From NCBI GenBank assembly GCA_032622095.1, contig CP136069.1:83042958-83106957 (forward strand): a DNA stretch of 64,000 nt, read 5' to 3'. Position numbers and translations under genes: made by a program. This stretch comes from Siphonodentalium dalli. Lineage: Eukaryota; Mollusca; Scaphopoda; Gadilida; Siphonodentaliidae. Every line of letters starts with the position of its first letter. Position 1 is the stretch's first letter. Shown here piece by piece: positions 17,301 through 29,160 of this stretch. Under the pieces are notes generated by a model. That model had not been told where the DNA came from, made no database searches, and saw only the letters and a list, made by a program, of their open reading frames with translations.

Positions 17301-17900
17301 ATAGATGTGGGGTGGGGATACCTATATATGTATGTGGCGGGGAGACCTATATATGTATGTGGCGGGGATACCTATATATGTGTGTGGTGGGGAGACCAAT
17401 ATATGTGTGTGGTGGGGATACCTATAGATTTGTGGTGGGGATACTTATATATGTATGTGGCGGGGAGACCTATATATGTGTGTGGTTGGGATACCTATAT
17501 ATGCATGTGGTGGGGATACCTATAGATGTGTATGGTGGGGATACCTATATATGTGTGTGGTGGGGATACCTATATATGTGTGTGGTGGGGATACCTATAG
17601 ATGTGTGTGGTGGGGATACCTATAGATGTATGTGGTGGGGAGACCTATATATGTGTGTGGTGGTGATGCCTATATATGTATGTGGCGGGGATACCTATAA
17701 ATGTGTGTGGTGGGGATACCTATATATGTATGTGGTGGGGATACCTATAGATGTGTGTTGTGGGGATACCTATAGATGTGTGTGGTGGGGATACCTATAT
17801 ATTTATGTGGTGGGGATACCTATATATTTATGTGGTGGGGATACCTATATATGTATGTGGTGGTGATACCTATATAAGTGTGTGGTGGGGATACCTATAG
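11336..17900 (+). repeat. Higher-order repeat family, 1575/1800-bp steps
   Basis: The marker variant GCGTGGAAACC occurs at about 11420, 13490, 15065 and 16865, and again near 19944. Steps between the middle copies are 1575 and 1800 bp. Flanking variants follow in the same order: GATGAGTGTGTTGGGG at about 12430, 14005 and 15805, and the ATATAGGTGTGTGTTGG variant at about 12630, 14205 and 16005. The two steps differ by 225 bp, exactly nine 25-bp monomers, so the copies differ by gain or loss of whole monomers. Confidence 0.85.
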
Positions 17901-20672
17901 ATGAGTGTGTTGGGGATACCTATACATGTGTGTGGTGGGGATACCTATATATGTATGTGGTGGGGATACCTATAGATGTGTGTGGTGGGGATACCTATAG
18001 ATGTGTGTGGTGGGGATACCTATATATTTATGTGGTGGGGATACCTATATATGTATGTGGTGGGGATACCTATATATGTATGTGGTGGTGATACCTATAT
18101 ATGTGTGTGGTGGGGATACCTATAGATGAGTGTGTTGGGGATACCTATAGATGTATGTGGTGGGGAGACCTATATATGTATGTGGTGGGGATACCTATAT
18201 ATGTGTGTGGCGGGGATACCTATATATATGTGTGTGATGGGGATACCTATATATGTGTGTGGTGGGGATACCTATATATGTATGTGGTGGTGATACATAT
18301 ATATGTATGTGGTGGGGATACCTATATATGTGTGTGGTGGGGATACCTATATATGTATGTGGCGGGGATACCTATATATGTGTGTGGCGGGGATACCTTT
18401 ATATGTATGTGGTGGTGATACCTATATATGTGTGTGGTGAGGATACCTATATATGTATGTGGTGGGGATACCTATAGATGTGTGTGGTGGGGATACCTAT
18501 ATATGTATGTGGCGGGGATACCTATATATGTGTGTGGCGGGGATACCTATATATGTGTGTGGTGGTGATACCTATATATGTGTGTGGTGAGGATACCTAT
18601 ATATGTATGTGGTGGGGATACCTATAGATGTATGTGGTGGGGAGACCTATATATGTGTGTGGCGGGGATACCTATATATATGTGTGTGGTGGGGATACCT
18701 ATATATGTGTGTGGTGGGGATACCTATATATGTATGTGGTGGTGATACATATATATGTATGTGGTGGGGATACCTATATATGTGTGTGGTGGGGATACCT
18801 ATATATATGTGTGCGGTGGGGATACCTATATATGTATGTGGTGGGGATACCTATAGATGTGTGTGGTGGGGATACCTATATATGTATGTGGCGGGGATAC
18901 CTATATATGTGTGTGGCGGGGATACCTTTATATGTATGTGGTGGTGATACCTATATATGTGTGTGGTGAGGATACCTATATATGTATGTGGTGGGGATAC
19001 ATATAGATGTGTGTGGTGGGGATACCTATATATGTATGTGGCGGGGATACCTATATATGTGTGTGGCGGGGATACCTTTATATGTATGTGGTGGTGATAC
19101 CTATATATGTGTGTGGTGAGGATACCTATATATGTATGTGGTGGGGATACCTATAGATGTATGTGGTGGGGAGACCTATATATGTGTGTGGCGGGGATAC
19201 CTATATATATGTGTGTGGTGGGGATACCTATATATGTGTGTGGTGGGGATACCTATATATGTATGTGGTGGTGATACATATATATGTATGTGGTGGGGAT
19301 ACCTATAGATGTGTGTGGTGGGGATACCTATATATGTATGTGGCGGGGATACCTATATATGTGTGTGGCGGGGATACCTTTATATGTATGTGGTGGTGAT
19401 ACCTATATATGTGTGTGGTGAGGATACCTATATATGTATGTGGTGGGGATACCTATAGATGTGTGTGGTGGGGATACCTATATATGTATGTGGCGGGGAT
19501 ACCTATATATGTGTGTGGCGGGGATACCTATATATGTGTGTGGTGGTGATACCTATATATGTGTGTGGTGAGGATACCTATATATGTATGTGGTGGGGAT
19601 ACCTATAGATGTATGTGGTGGGGAGACCTATATATGTGTGTGGGGGGATACCTATAAATATGTGTGTGGTGGGGATACCTATATATGTGTGTGGTGGGGA
19701 TACCTATATATGTATGTGGTGGTGATACATATATATGTATGTGGTGGGGATACCTATAGATGTGTGTGGTGGGGATACCTATATATGTATGGGCGGGGAT
19801 ACCTATATATGTGTGTGGCGGGGATACCTTTATATGTATGTGGTGGTGATACCTATATATGTGTGTGGTGAGGATACCTATATATGTATGTGGTGGGGAT
19901 ACCTATATATGTTTGTGGTGGGGATACCTATATATGTATGTGGCGTGGAAACCTATATATGTGTGTGGTAGGGATACCTATATATGTATGTGGTGGGGAT
20001 ACCTATATAAGTATTTGGTGGTAATACCTATATATGTATGTGGTGGGGAGACCTATGGATGTATGTGGCGTGGAGACCTATATATGTGTGTGGTGAGGAT
20101 ACCTATATATGTATGTGGTGGGGATACCTATATATGTGTGGCGGGGTTACCTATATATGTGTGTGGTGGGGATACCTATATATGTATGTGGTGGGGATAC
20201 CTATATATGTATGTGGTGGTGATACCTATATATGTATGTGGTGGTGATACCTAAATATGTGTGTGGTGAGGATACCTATATATGTATGTGGTTGGGATAC
20301 CTATAGATGTATGTGGCAGGGATACCTATATATGTGTGTGGTACGGATACCTATATATGTGTGTGGTGGGGATACCTATAGATGTGGGGTGGGGATACCT
20401 ATATATGTATGTGGCGGGGAGACCTATATATGTATGTGGCGGGGATACCTATATACGTGTGTGGTGGGGAGACCAATATATGTGTGTGGTGGGGATACCT
20501 ATAGATTTGTGGTGGGGATACTTATATATGTGTGTGGTTGGGATACCTATATATGTATGTGGTGGGGATACCTATAGATGTGTATGGTGGGGATACCTAT
20601 ATATGTGTGTGGTGGGGATACCTATAGATGTGTGTGGTGGGGATACCTATAGATGTGTGTGGTGGGGATACC

Positions 20673-20772
20673 NNNNNNNNNNNNNNNNNNNNNNNNNNNN
20701 NNNNNNNNNNNNNNNNNNNNNNNNNNNNNNNNNNNNNNNNNNNNNNNNNNNNNNNNNNNNNNNNNNNNNNNN
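20673..20772. other. Assembly gap (100 N)
   Basis: Exactly 100 N separate the satellite from the duplicated gene region. A round 100 is a common placeholder for a scaffold gap of unknown size. The satellite has no visible end and duplication copy 1 has no visible left boundary, because both stop at the gap. Confidence 0.97.
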
Positions 20773-20847
20773 AGCCGGTGCCCTTGATATTGCTTGACCT
20801 GACATATTCACTTTTTTTTCTGTTTCAGTTTCTGTTTGTGAGAGGAA

Positions 20848-21869
20848 ATGGCGTCGTCGTATCTCGGACCGGAATCACCAAGACCTTTCTCTGTCGTCTG
20901 CGAGTCTTACCAGAAACATATCAAGCTTCCCAAATTAGGAGAACATGATGGTTACAGGTTCGGTGGAGAGTATGAGAAGAAACTATTCAAACTTATAGAA
21001 AAGTACCTTGAACTTGACACGATGGACAGGCTTTGTTACGTAGCGGAACCCAAAGGGAACCTATCAACAACTATCCAGGAAAATTTTCTGCCTTCTGGAA
21101 CCAGTAATGACAGTGCATCCTGGACATTTTCATTATATTGAAACTGATACACAGAAGGTGCTTCCAATACGCATTGCGAATGTTGGTGCAGAAGAATATT
21201 TTAGAGAGAACTGCAAGAAAAATATCAGGACGAGCGAACAAAAAGCTCCGTTCGACAAAGTAGTTCTGAAAGATGCAATCAGGTACTTCAAGATCCAAAG
21301 GAAACCTATAAAAATATCATGACGTCAACTTCCGAATTTGGAAAAGTTTTGATAATTCACCGAGCCGAGTCATTGATAACGCTGCCATTTTCCTTCGAGT
21401 CCAGATGCAGGCTCGCAGAAAACGGACTCCTTATATGGATGTGATTAAGCATCTGCAATCGCTGGATTTCGACGTTCAGTGGGAACTGGAGTGTCTGCCA
21501 ATTACGATGCCAAAAGTAAAGTGGCTTTCGATGCTGAAGGATAAATATCCATCGCAAGCTGAACTCTTGAGTGACTTCGAACTGGTAGTGAACGAGAGGG
21601 ACCTTATTGATGGCGCCTTGAAATACGGGGGAGATGTGGTTGAGTTCATTGACCGACTTTTCTTTATAACTGCCACGAGGTCTCAGTTGACCAATGGGTA
21701 TCCTGTAGTGCAAGAGGTATGGGTGCAGCGAGTTCGCGCCTTTTCCAAATATGGCCGGATCTCAAGCTGACCATGGATGTCACACCGACCTGAAAAAGTT
21801 TGTTCAAAAGAAGGCCAAAGAAGAAACGTTTCAGTGAAGAGTTCTTTTTTTGTGAAGCCGCGGAAATGA
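20848..21869 (+). pseudogene. Methyltransferase-like gene, copy 1 (frameshifted)
   Basis: An ATG at 20848 follows a pyrimidine tract and AG (20827-20828) that reads as a 5'-UTR splice acceptor. The predicted protein starts MASSYLGPESPRP and is about 340 codons when followed through its frame breaks. The closing TGA (21867-21869) comes after a basic KKPKKKR-type tail in the sister copy. The middle holds a pattern like FDKVVLKDAIRY, resembling the post-motif region of class I SAM-dependent methyltransferases (histamine N-methyltransferase-like proteins), and later DRLFFITATRSQ. A clear glycine-rich motif I is missing; CYVAEPKGNLS lies where it would be expected. Relative to copy 2 an extra T in the TTTT run near 21086 shifts the frame, and further indels occur near 21220 and 21284. 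Family assignment is from memory of motifs and is tentative. The breaks could be pseudogene decay or uncorrected read errors. Confidence 0.6.
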
Positions 21870-22757
21870 TTTCTGAATCGTGGTCCTATGTAATGACCTT
21901 CGCAAGTTTTTGATTCAAAACAGTCATTGCTTGTTTATCCATATAATTCAGTTAATTCAAATTAATTTGTTGGCTATACATATTCAACACATTGTATACT
22001 TGTATCTTCCCATAAACGGGTATGGATACAATTTGAAGATGTGGCCGCGTTGTCATCCCATTTTCTAGCGGTATACGCTATATTAAGACCCATGTACTTG
22101 GGACTAATGGCATTCAGCAAAAAGGCTGGTATATTTAGCTTTTATTGCGGAACACCCAGTCGAAGCGGTCTGGTTATCATATCTGGTCCACCTTTATATG
22201 AATAAAATTGTTTAGCTTAGTAAATAGTGCAACATTACCACACATGCACATAACACTTGAAAATCAAGTCCACTGCGTTAAATTAGGTTAGTTATAATAG
22301 TGTCTGTTAGCGTACACTACAGCCTTTCGGTGATGGTTTAGAGGGCAAAATCACGAGGCTTTTTGTTATCCAATATGAGTCCACTCTCAGACCTCATAGC
22401 GCAGACGCGACCAAATACACGCAGTGATCCCAAGACTGGAAAGCAATCCAAGAACCAATAAAATGATTACATTGTCTCAAGACCTTTCATAATTTTTTCT
22501 CGGTCCAATTTCAAGAAATTTCTTGACAATGATCCTGCAAATCATATGTTGATATTTTTTTCAAAGTAGCAACGTGCAAAATCAATACTCGTCTCGCTAG
22601 GGCAATGATAACAATGAGTAATATGTGTCAGAACGTTTAAACAGAACTCTTGTATAGGACAACGCGTTATGCTCGATTGATGGCATTGTGTCTCATCTCC
22701 AAGAGCATCCGTTATGGAGCAGGACAGTCGTTGGCGACTTCACATGAATATAGTATA
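21870..22757 (+). other. 3' flank of gene copy 1, non-coding
   Basis: This AT-rich stretch has no supported gene. It is collinear with 32178-33449 of copy 2 except for the MITE inserted there. The site 'acgtttaaacag' near 22636 is the empty target of that MITE. Confidence 0.7.
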
Positions 22758-23013
22758 CAAGAAAACCATAGTCAGAAATGTAACGCCACCAAGATCGTAT
22801 TATTAGCCATAAATATAAATAATAATACAATTATTCTATAAACTAGCTTTCAAATTTTATGCGGGAAATTTGCGTACTTCCATATTTCAAGTTTTCCCGT
22901 TTCTCGTGGCATACATTACTTTCATCAAACTGTCTTCTTTAATTACACAAGCTGATAGGCCCGACTTCACCCCGGGCTGTTTCCCATCTGCTTTCCCCGG
23001 TGAAAGGTGCGAT

Positions 23014-23531
23014 TTGACCTTCAATTGACTATTTCGAAAGTCAAGGTCAGGTCAGGGTCATGATGTTGTCCAGTCCAAAACACCCCCACCCGTAGAAAAC
23101 TACCCATAGGTATCAAATTTCGTCGAAAATCCGTCCGTTTTACCCAACTTGACCTTTAATTAACAATTTTGAAGGTCAAGGTAAGGTCAGAGTCATTGAT
23201 TTGACCCGTCCAAAACACCCCCCCCCCCCGACAAAAGTACCCATTGGTATCAAATTTTCGTCGAAATCTATCCGTTTTATCCGAGTTGACCTTTGATTGG
23301 CCATATTGAAGGTCAAGGTCAGGCCGAGGTCACGATTTGACCCGTTCAAAAACTCTCCTCGGACCAAAGTATCCCTAGGTATCAAATTTCGCCGAAATTT
23401 GTCCGTTTTACCCAATTGACCTTGCATTGACAGTTTTAATGGTCAAGGTCAGGTCGGGGTCACGATTTGACCCGTTCAAAACACTTCCCGGACACAAATT
23501 ACCCATAAGTATCAAATTCCGTTGAATTCTA
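23014..23531. repeat. Tandem repeat, four units of about 116-137 bp
   Basis: Units start with TTGACCT at about 23014, 23149, 23286 and 23416. Each contains 'aggtcaaggtcaggtc', 'gatttgacccgt', a C-rich run, 'ggtatcaaattt' and 'tccgttttaccc'. The units are diverged. The open minus-strand frame across them (23176-23427) is a repeat by-product. Confidence 0.88.
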
Positions 23532-23997
23532 TGGAAAGCCGAGGAGGACATGTTGGTTGCTAATTGCTAGATATACGACGCGGTATTTTGAAGGTGTTTC
23601 AAACTAGGAGATAGAAGTATTCTGCCTTTCAATGGTGATGAATTATAGTAGTTTATTCAAATTTTATGTCATAAATTGTTATTAAAAACCGTATAAAACC
23701 GTATATACTATAAAAAATTAATGACTCGAAAATTAAGTGGGCCTTTAAACAAAGTCACAATTGCATTTAGGCTCATCTCATACTCGTCCATTCAGCGATA
23801 TTCTACTGCGCAGTTTGTTATAGCCTCCAGTATTTATTGAGCGTTATACCCCCAACTGTTATAATTCGCCTTTAGCAGGCGTACTCTTGCCTCAGATTAT
23901 TGAGATATTAGGTCACACATAATCACATTAAATCGCATCGTAACATAGCAATTGTGTGGGCTCCTTGGCGTGAATATGTAATGAGAAATAGGTCATA

Positions 23998-24765
23998 CGT
24001 AATGACATTAAACTCAAGAAAACCCTCGAAAACAAAACAAAATCACATTTAATGTTTTACGTTATTTCCTTCATAAAAAGAATCTTCGTGATAATGAACC
24101 CTCTCGTTACTTTGGAATATAGAATTAAACCTTAAAATAAAAAAAATCTTTGGAACACAGAACCTTCGGAATAACGAACCTTCGGATTGGTGAACCTTCG
24201 GAATAGCGAACATTCAGAGAAATTTCGGAATAGTGGACCTTCGGGATAGTGAACCTTCGGAATAGAGACATGCCCCCCAATATTCATATTATATGCCCAG
24301 AGTTCAAAGGTATGGACCCATAAAATTCTAAACTTGGCCCTAAAATATTGAACTCCAAATTGGAGCACACACAGAACACCACTTAAGTCAACTGAACCTA
24401 TGTCATGTCCCAATGCGGGAGGGTCCATATATACCACAACATTCATAGTATATGCCAAGAATTCAAAGGTATGGGCCCACGTAATGACATAAAATCTCAA
24501 GAAAACCAGCGAAAACAAAACAAAATCACATTTAATGTTCTAAGTTAAGTTATTTCCTCCTGTATCTGTATCGGTGTGCGCGCATGATCAGTTCGGATGT
24601 GAGCGCACACTCCATATAAAGAATCTTTGTGAAATGAACCCTCTCAAATTAGTCTCAATACTTTAAAATATAGAATTAACCTAAAAATAACAAAAACCTT
24701 CGGAATAGAGAACCTTCGGAATAGCGGACCTTCGGGATAGCAAACCTTCATAATAGAAGCATGTC
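23998..24765. repeat. Diverged direct repeat with CCTTCGGAATAG minisatellite
   Basis: About 23998-24275 and 24478-24765 share the same order of motifs: 'acgtaatgacat', 'aaaacaaaacaaaatcac', 'gaaccctctc', 'atagaatta', then several copies of an approximately 18-bp 'gaaccttcggaatag' unit and 'catgcccc' or 'catgtcccc'. The intervening sequence (24280-24478) has no supported gene. Confidence 0.8.
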
Positions 24766-25102
24766 CCCACAATTACACCGGTGACGTAAACACATGTGCC
24801 AATCTTAGTTGTACTCTCGTAATTATCGGTACGATGAAACGGGTGACGGAATCTGACGAGGTTTGCCGAATGTACAATCACCCAGTGAATTATCGATCGA
24901 CCATGCGATATCAAAAACCAAAAGCTAGAAACACCACACTACGGTGGCGTAATAAGGTCCGCTTGCACTTGCTTTCTTTATGGTGCAAACATCGATAACC
25001 TGTGATTAATTTTAACTAATTTTAATATACCGACAAGTGTACAATATGCAACTACATTGGTCTGATGTTTATACATAACATTTTATCTGTATAATCAGTT
25101 AA

Positions 25103-26138
25103 AGGCCCTCTTAATTTTCGAATCACCAGATCACATTATATACAACATATTCCATGTAATATACCATTTGAAAGAGGAAGATCCAAAACATTGTATTATT
25201 AACTGATCCGGTCAATAAACTGGGAATTATTTTTGTCCAGGTACCAAGGTGTGTTCTGTATTTAATTTTGATCCGGACTGTACTATAAAGTCTATTATTC
25301 TCAATGGAAGGGGAATAATTCTATCTCTTAGTTTGAATTCCGATGCATTCTGGGTTGACAAGGGGAATGAATCTCTATCACTTGGTGGACAGTCCTTGGC
25401 CACAGCTGCTTCGTATTCTGGTGGAATATATATATTTTTGGTCCATTTCCAAATGGTATATAATATGGAATAATGTTATCTGGACATGTTAAGTGGGCCT
25501 TTAAAAACAAGGCTTGCGCATCAAAGATGGCTTTGGTCGAGTTTTTTTTATTTGCCTACAAGAGTGAATCTGTTCGACCGAGAATCACTAAAATGGACGA
25601 ACTTACTAAGGAACTATATTGCAGAACTAAGGGCCATAACTAACGAGTAAATAACGAGAATAGGTAACTGGTTAAAAATACGGGCGGCCTTCGTGGTGGG
25701 TATTGCTGTTAAAATAATAACATCCTCTAAAACCACCATACACATAATTTGCTCTTATTACCAATTATAAATATATGTTATTTACTCAACCCATCCATAT
25801 TATATACCATTTGGAAGAGGAACCAACAATATATATATTCCACGAGAATACGGAACAGCTGTGGCATTGGAGTGTCCACCAAGTGATAGAGATTCATTCC
25901 AAGACTCCCCCCTAGTCAACCAAGAATGCATCAAAACTAAAACTAAGAGATATAGTTATTCCCCTTCAATTGAGAATAATAGGCTTTATAGTACAGTCTG
26001 GATCAAAATTGAACACAGAACACACCTATATATGTACCTCGAAAAAAAATGTTTTGGAGCTTCCTCTTACAAATGGTATATACAATGGAATATGTTGTAT
26101 ATAATTGTGAGCTGGTGGTTCGAAAATTAAGTGGGCCT
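25103..26138. mobile_element. TTAA-flanked foldback element, copy 1
   Basis: The ends are inverted: AGGCCC(A/T)CTTAATTTTCGA on the left and its complement on the right, each preceded or followed by TTAA (25099-25102, 26139-26142). The inverted arms extend inward about 350 bp (about 25103-25466 and 25794-26138), around a spacer of about 330 bp. The left arm ends in another copy of the terminus near 25490, so the element looks like two related units placed head to head. No transposase is encoded. TTAA targets are used by piggyBac and Kolobok families, and the superfamily is not settled. It is shared by both duplication copies, so it predates the duplication. Confidence 0.8.
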
Positions 26139-26142
26139 TTAA

Positions 26143-27380
26143 AAGAGATGACTATTTTTCTATCCAATTTATATTTTTTTCCTAACCTATGGTAATTACG
26201 TCACCGACGGTGACCCACCAAATAAGGAATTTACTATTATATTATTGAGAGTTGTAAGTTGTAGACGCACCAAATTAGGGGTTTTACAAGACGAAGAATG
26301 CGCGCGAATCTAAATAAGGAAATGACGCAATATCGTGACCTGCTTATAAACAATTCACCATGTTTTTTTTGCGAGAACATAAACAACATTCGACCTGCAT
26401 TTTCTCTGACAAAAAGCCGTCTTTGTGAATAATACTGCATCCACGTCATTAAGCTATACTATTAGTATATTCTTGAGAACATTATCATAATTTGATAAAT
26501 GTTATTTCAAAATTATAACCTACAATGAAGGCCGCCTATCCATTTAAAAGACATGGAATGGGTAAAAGGGGTTTAAATATCCTATCTTCGACCGGTTTGA
26601 TCCATGCAAGTCCAAGCATCCAAAAGGACCTGCAGGCCTACAGTAGAGCGCCATTGTTCTAGTCAAATCAATTCACCTGGCAAAGTGGAGGGTGTTAACA
26701 GAACACCCTTGGACAAACAATAGTATCCATGCTCTGTGGAACTTTTCGTTTATTCATGTGATAACATCAAATCTGACATAGAATTTGGTCAGACCAATTA
26801 ATTGTGGGTATTGTTCTCAAAGAAAGGAGATACAGTATAATTTTGACAATAATTTGCGGTGGGAGTAGAGGATGGAGAATGGTAGGGGAGGGAGAATAAA
26901 GAAGCAGGGTGGGACCCCCGTGGGACGGTCAATTGGAAAGTGTAACGCCAGCTCTGCTTCTTTTTGACAGGTCAGTCACATTTTAACAATCTGAATGCCT
27001 ACCATCCAAGTCCCTTCATACCACGTCAGATTAATCAGTTCCAGATGTTTAAATGAGTCTCGATAATTTTGTTGAATAATTTTTTTTTTTTTTTTTAAGT
27101 TAAATTTTTTTTTTTTTTTAATTTTTCAAATAATTCGAATTCGACCTGTATTTTGACCTGAGAAAACGATATACAAAATTTGGTTCCAATCGGGTAGAAA
27201 ATGTTTGAGTTGTTGCACCATGTATAAAGTGTCGACAGACTGACAAACGAACGAGGAGTGGTCAATCCGGATTTTGACACTACGTGTACCATACTATGGT
27301 ATGGGTACACATGGAAAATAGATGTCACCCTGAAGATCCATCTGTCAAGTTTTAAAAACAATTCTCCAGTAAATGTGGGC
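26143..27380. other. Non-coding stretch with Helentron-like repeat end
   Basis: No gene is supported. From about 27070 there is poly-T, then 'ttcgacctgtattttgacctgagaa'-type repeat sequence, 'gacagactgacaaacgaacg', and a stem-loop at 27283-27311 (GTGTACC ... GGTACAC). The same series ends other repeats at 35.75, 43.05, 49.54, 54.78 and 62.3 kb. Confidence 0.6.
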
Positions 27381-29100
27381 CGCAGGGTGTGCTGATGGAT
27401 TGTATTTTGAAATCAAAGATGGCTGTTGGTGGCCATGTTTGTTTTTTAATTGGGGGGGGGAGGCTCCCATCTAGAGGTCACCAGAAGATGAAGTTTGGTG
27501 ACGATCGGATGAGAAATGTGACCTGAAGTGTGCTCGAGGATTTAGTCATACAAAGAGTAAAATGGCTACCGGCAGCCATGTTTTATGGCCGAATGACCCC
27601 AAAATGACTTTCTCATCTACATGTCCATATTAACACCCACGAGAAATTTCTTGATGATCAGACAAACACTCCGGCCTGTAGCCTGTGCTAATGAAATGAA
27701 TTTTTAAATCCAAGATGGTCACTGGCAGCCATGTTTTCTTTTTGACCCCAAAATGATTCGTTACCATCTACATGACAAATTTCATAATGATCCGACCAAA
27801 GGATTTAGTCATGCAAAGAGTAAAATCCAAGATGGCTACCAGCGGCCATGTTTTATGGCCAAATAACCCCAAAATAACTTGTTTCCCATCTAAATGTCAA
27901 TGTTAACGTCCATGAAAAATTTCATGATGATCCAAGCAAAGGATTTAGTCATGCAAAGATTAAAATCCAAGATGGCTGCCCGTGGCCACGTTTTATGGCC
28001 GAATGACCCAAAAATGACTCGTTCCCATCTACATTTCTATATTAACATCCATGATAAATTTCATGATGATCAGTATGACCTGTAGCCCATTCTAATGGAT
28101 TGCATTTTGAAATCCAAGATGGCCACTGGCGGCCGTGTTTTTTTGCCAAATGACTCGTTCCCATCTACATGTCAATGTCAACAGCTATGCCAAATTTCAT
28201 AATGACCAGACCAAAGGTACGACCTGTAGCCCGTGCTAAAGGAAATTTTAGCTAAAAATAATATTGTCACAAGGTCAGAAATGATTATTGAAATGTTTCT
28301 CTGAAATATATTTTTAATTATATAAAATGAAGACGGTAGAAAATTGTTATCAATTCTGATCAATTAAATTTTTTATCTCACAATATGAAAGCTGTTTTGA
28401 TATCTGATCCTAAATGAAAGCATCAATGACACTGTAGCTCAACTTGGGGAGGCGTTAATTTTATGCTGAGCAGTCAATGATGAAGGAAATTCAGAAAGTT
28501 TCAGTAAATGGATTGTAATATGTAAATTAAATTATTTTCATTTCAAACATTTCTCCACTAAATGTGGACTGCAGGTTGTGCCATTTGATTCAAATGTGAA
28601 ATTCAAGATGGCCCCAGGTGCCCATTATTAAAAACAAATTTCAGAAGAATTGGAAAGCTTCCATCTGGAGGCAACACCAAAGAGCCATATGAAGTTTGGA
28701 TGAGGGATGAGGAATGTGTATTTAAAGAGTAAAAGACTGCCATTGGCAGCCATGTTTTAAAACAAATTTCGGAAAACATCGTTGGCTCCTATTTAGAGGT
28801 CATCCCGAAGATCCTTATGAAGTTTGGTGACGATCGGATGAGTGATGAGGCCTGTAGGTGGTTGCCGAAGGATTTAGTCATGCAAAGAGTAAAACCCAAG
28901 ATGGCTGCAGGCAGCCAAGGTTTTCAACAAGTTTCGGAAAAGATTGAAGGCTTCCATCTAAAGGGCACCCTGAAGATGCATATAAAGTATAAAGTTTGGT
29001 GATGATCAGACAAGTGATGTGGTCTGTAGGGTGTGCCAAAAAGATTTAGTTATGCAAAGAGTGAAATACAAGGTGGCTCTCGGCTGCCATGTTTTTAATC
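27380..29100. repeat. Degenerate 'AAGATGGC' tandem repeats, copy 1
   Basis: About ten diverged units of roughly 120-170 bp, built from 'aaatccaagatggctg', 'ggcagccatgtttt', 'tgaccccaaaatgact', 'cccatctacatgtcaat', 'aaatttcatgatgatc' and 'ggatttagtcatgcaaag'. The related region is 35840-37560 in copy 2, and the same family recurs at 50.4-51.1 and 55.7-56.3 kb. Short open frames across it are by-products. Confidence 0.88.
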
Positions 29101-29160
29101 AACGAGAGGCCGATCTTGATCGGCAGATGTTTAACCTTGGCGATAGTGATTAGCTATTTT
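29100..29160. repeat. Dispersed 'GAGAGGCCGATC' stem-loop motif
   Basis: The motif AACGAGAGGCCGATC with an inverted GATCGGC, then 'agatgtttaacc', 'gatag.gattagcta', occurs five times in the window: here and near 37565, 48678, 53918 and 61404. The stem GCCGATC/GATCGGC is perfect in all, while the two loop bases differ (TT here and at 37.6 kb; AC in the other three). Function is unknown. Confidence 0.7.

Larger units (their letters stand above)
1..20672 (+). repeat. 25-bp satellite array (about 825 units)
   Basis: The whole stretch is a head-to-tail array of a 25-bp unit. Each unit has an alternating TA/TG tract (TATATATGTGTG) followed by GGTGGGGATACC. Units vary at a few positions: TGTGTG or TGTATG, GGTGGGG or GGCGGGG or GGTGGTG, and TATATAT or TATAGAT. 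Some are 18-24 bp. The plus strand is strongly G-rich over C, and the TA/TG tract is alternating pyrimidine-purine. The array starts before the window and runs into an assembly gap, so its true length is unknown. No gene, promoter or unrelated insertion was seen inside it. Whether it is centromeric, subtelomeric or interstitial cannot be told from the sequence. Confidence 0.98.
22758..24952. repeat. 2.2-kb block present only in copy 1
   Basis: Copy 2 reads straight from '...gaatatagtata' to 'taaggtccgc' at 33449-33450, while copy 1 has about 2195 bp in between. The block holds a four-unit tandem repeat and a diverged direct repeat with CCTTCGGAATAG motifs. It also contains a stray element end (TTCGAAAATTAAGTGGGCC near 23726). 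Flanking TA or TAA may be a target duplication or microhomology. No terminal inverted repeats were seen, so it may be an insertion into copy 1 or a deletion from copy 2. Confidence 0.8.

Noticed and set aside
1-20672. Resemblance to a CRISPR array
   Set aside because: The units follow one another directly with no unique spacers, and the DNA is from an animal.
1-20672. G-quadruplex array in the satellite
   Set aside because: There is only one G-run of three or more per 25 bp, too widely spaced for a standard four-tract quadruplex.
16-20797. Dozens of plus-strand open frames of 60-262 codons in the satellite
   Set aside because: All are translations of the 25-bp unit in rotating frames, overlap each other, and have no other gene signals.
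26105-26130. tRNA B-box-like GGTTCGAAA
   Set aside because: It lies in the terminal inverted repeat of the foldback element, with no A box and no cloverleaf.
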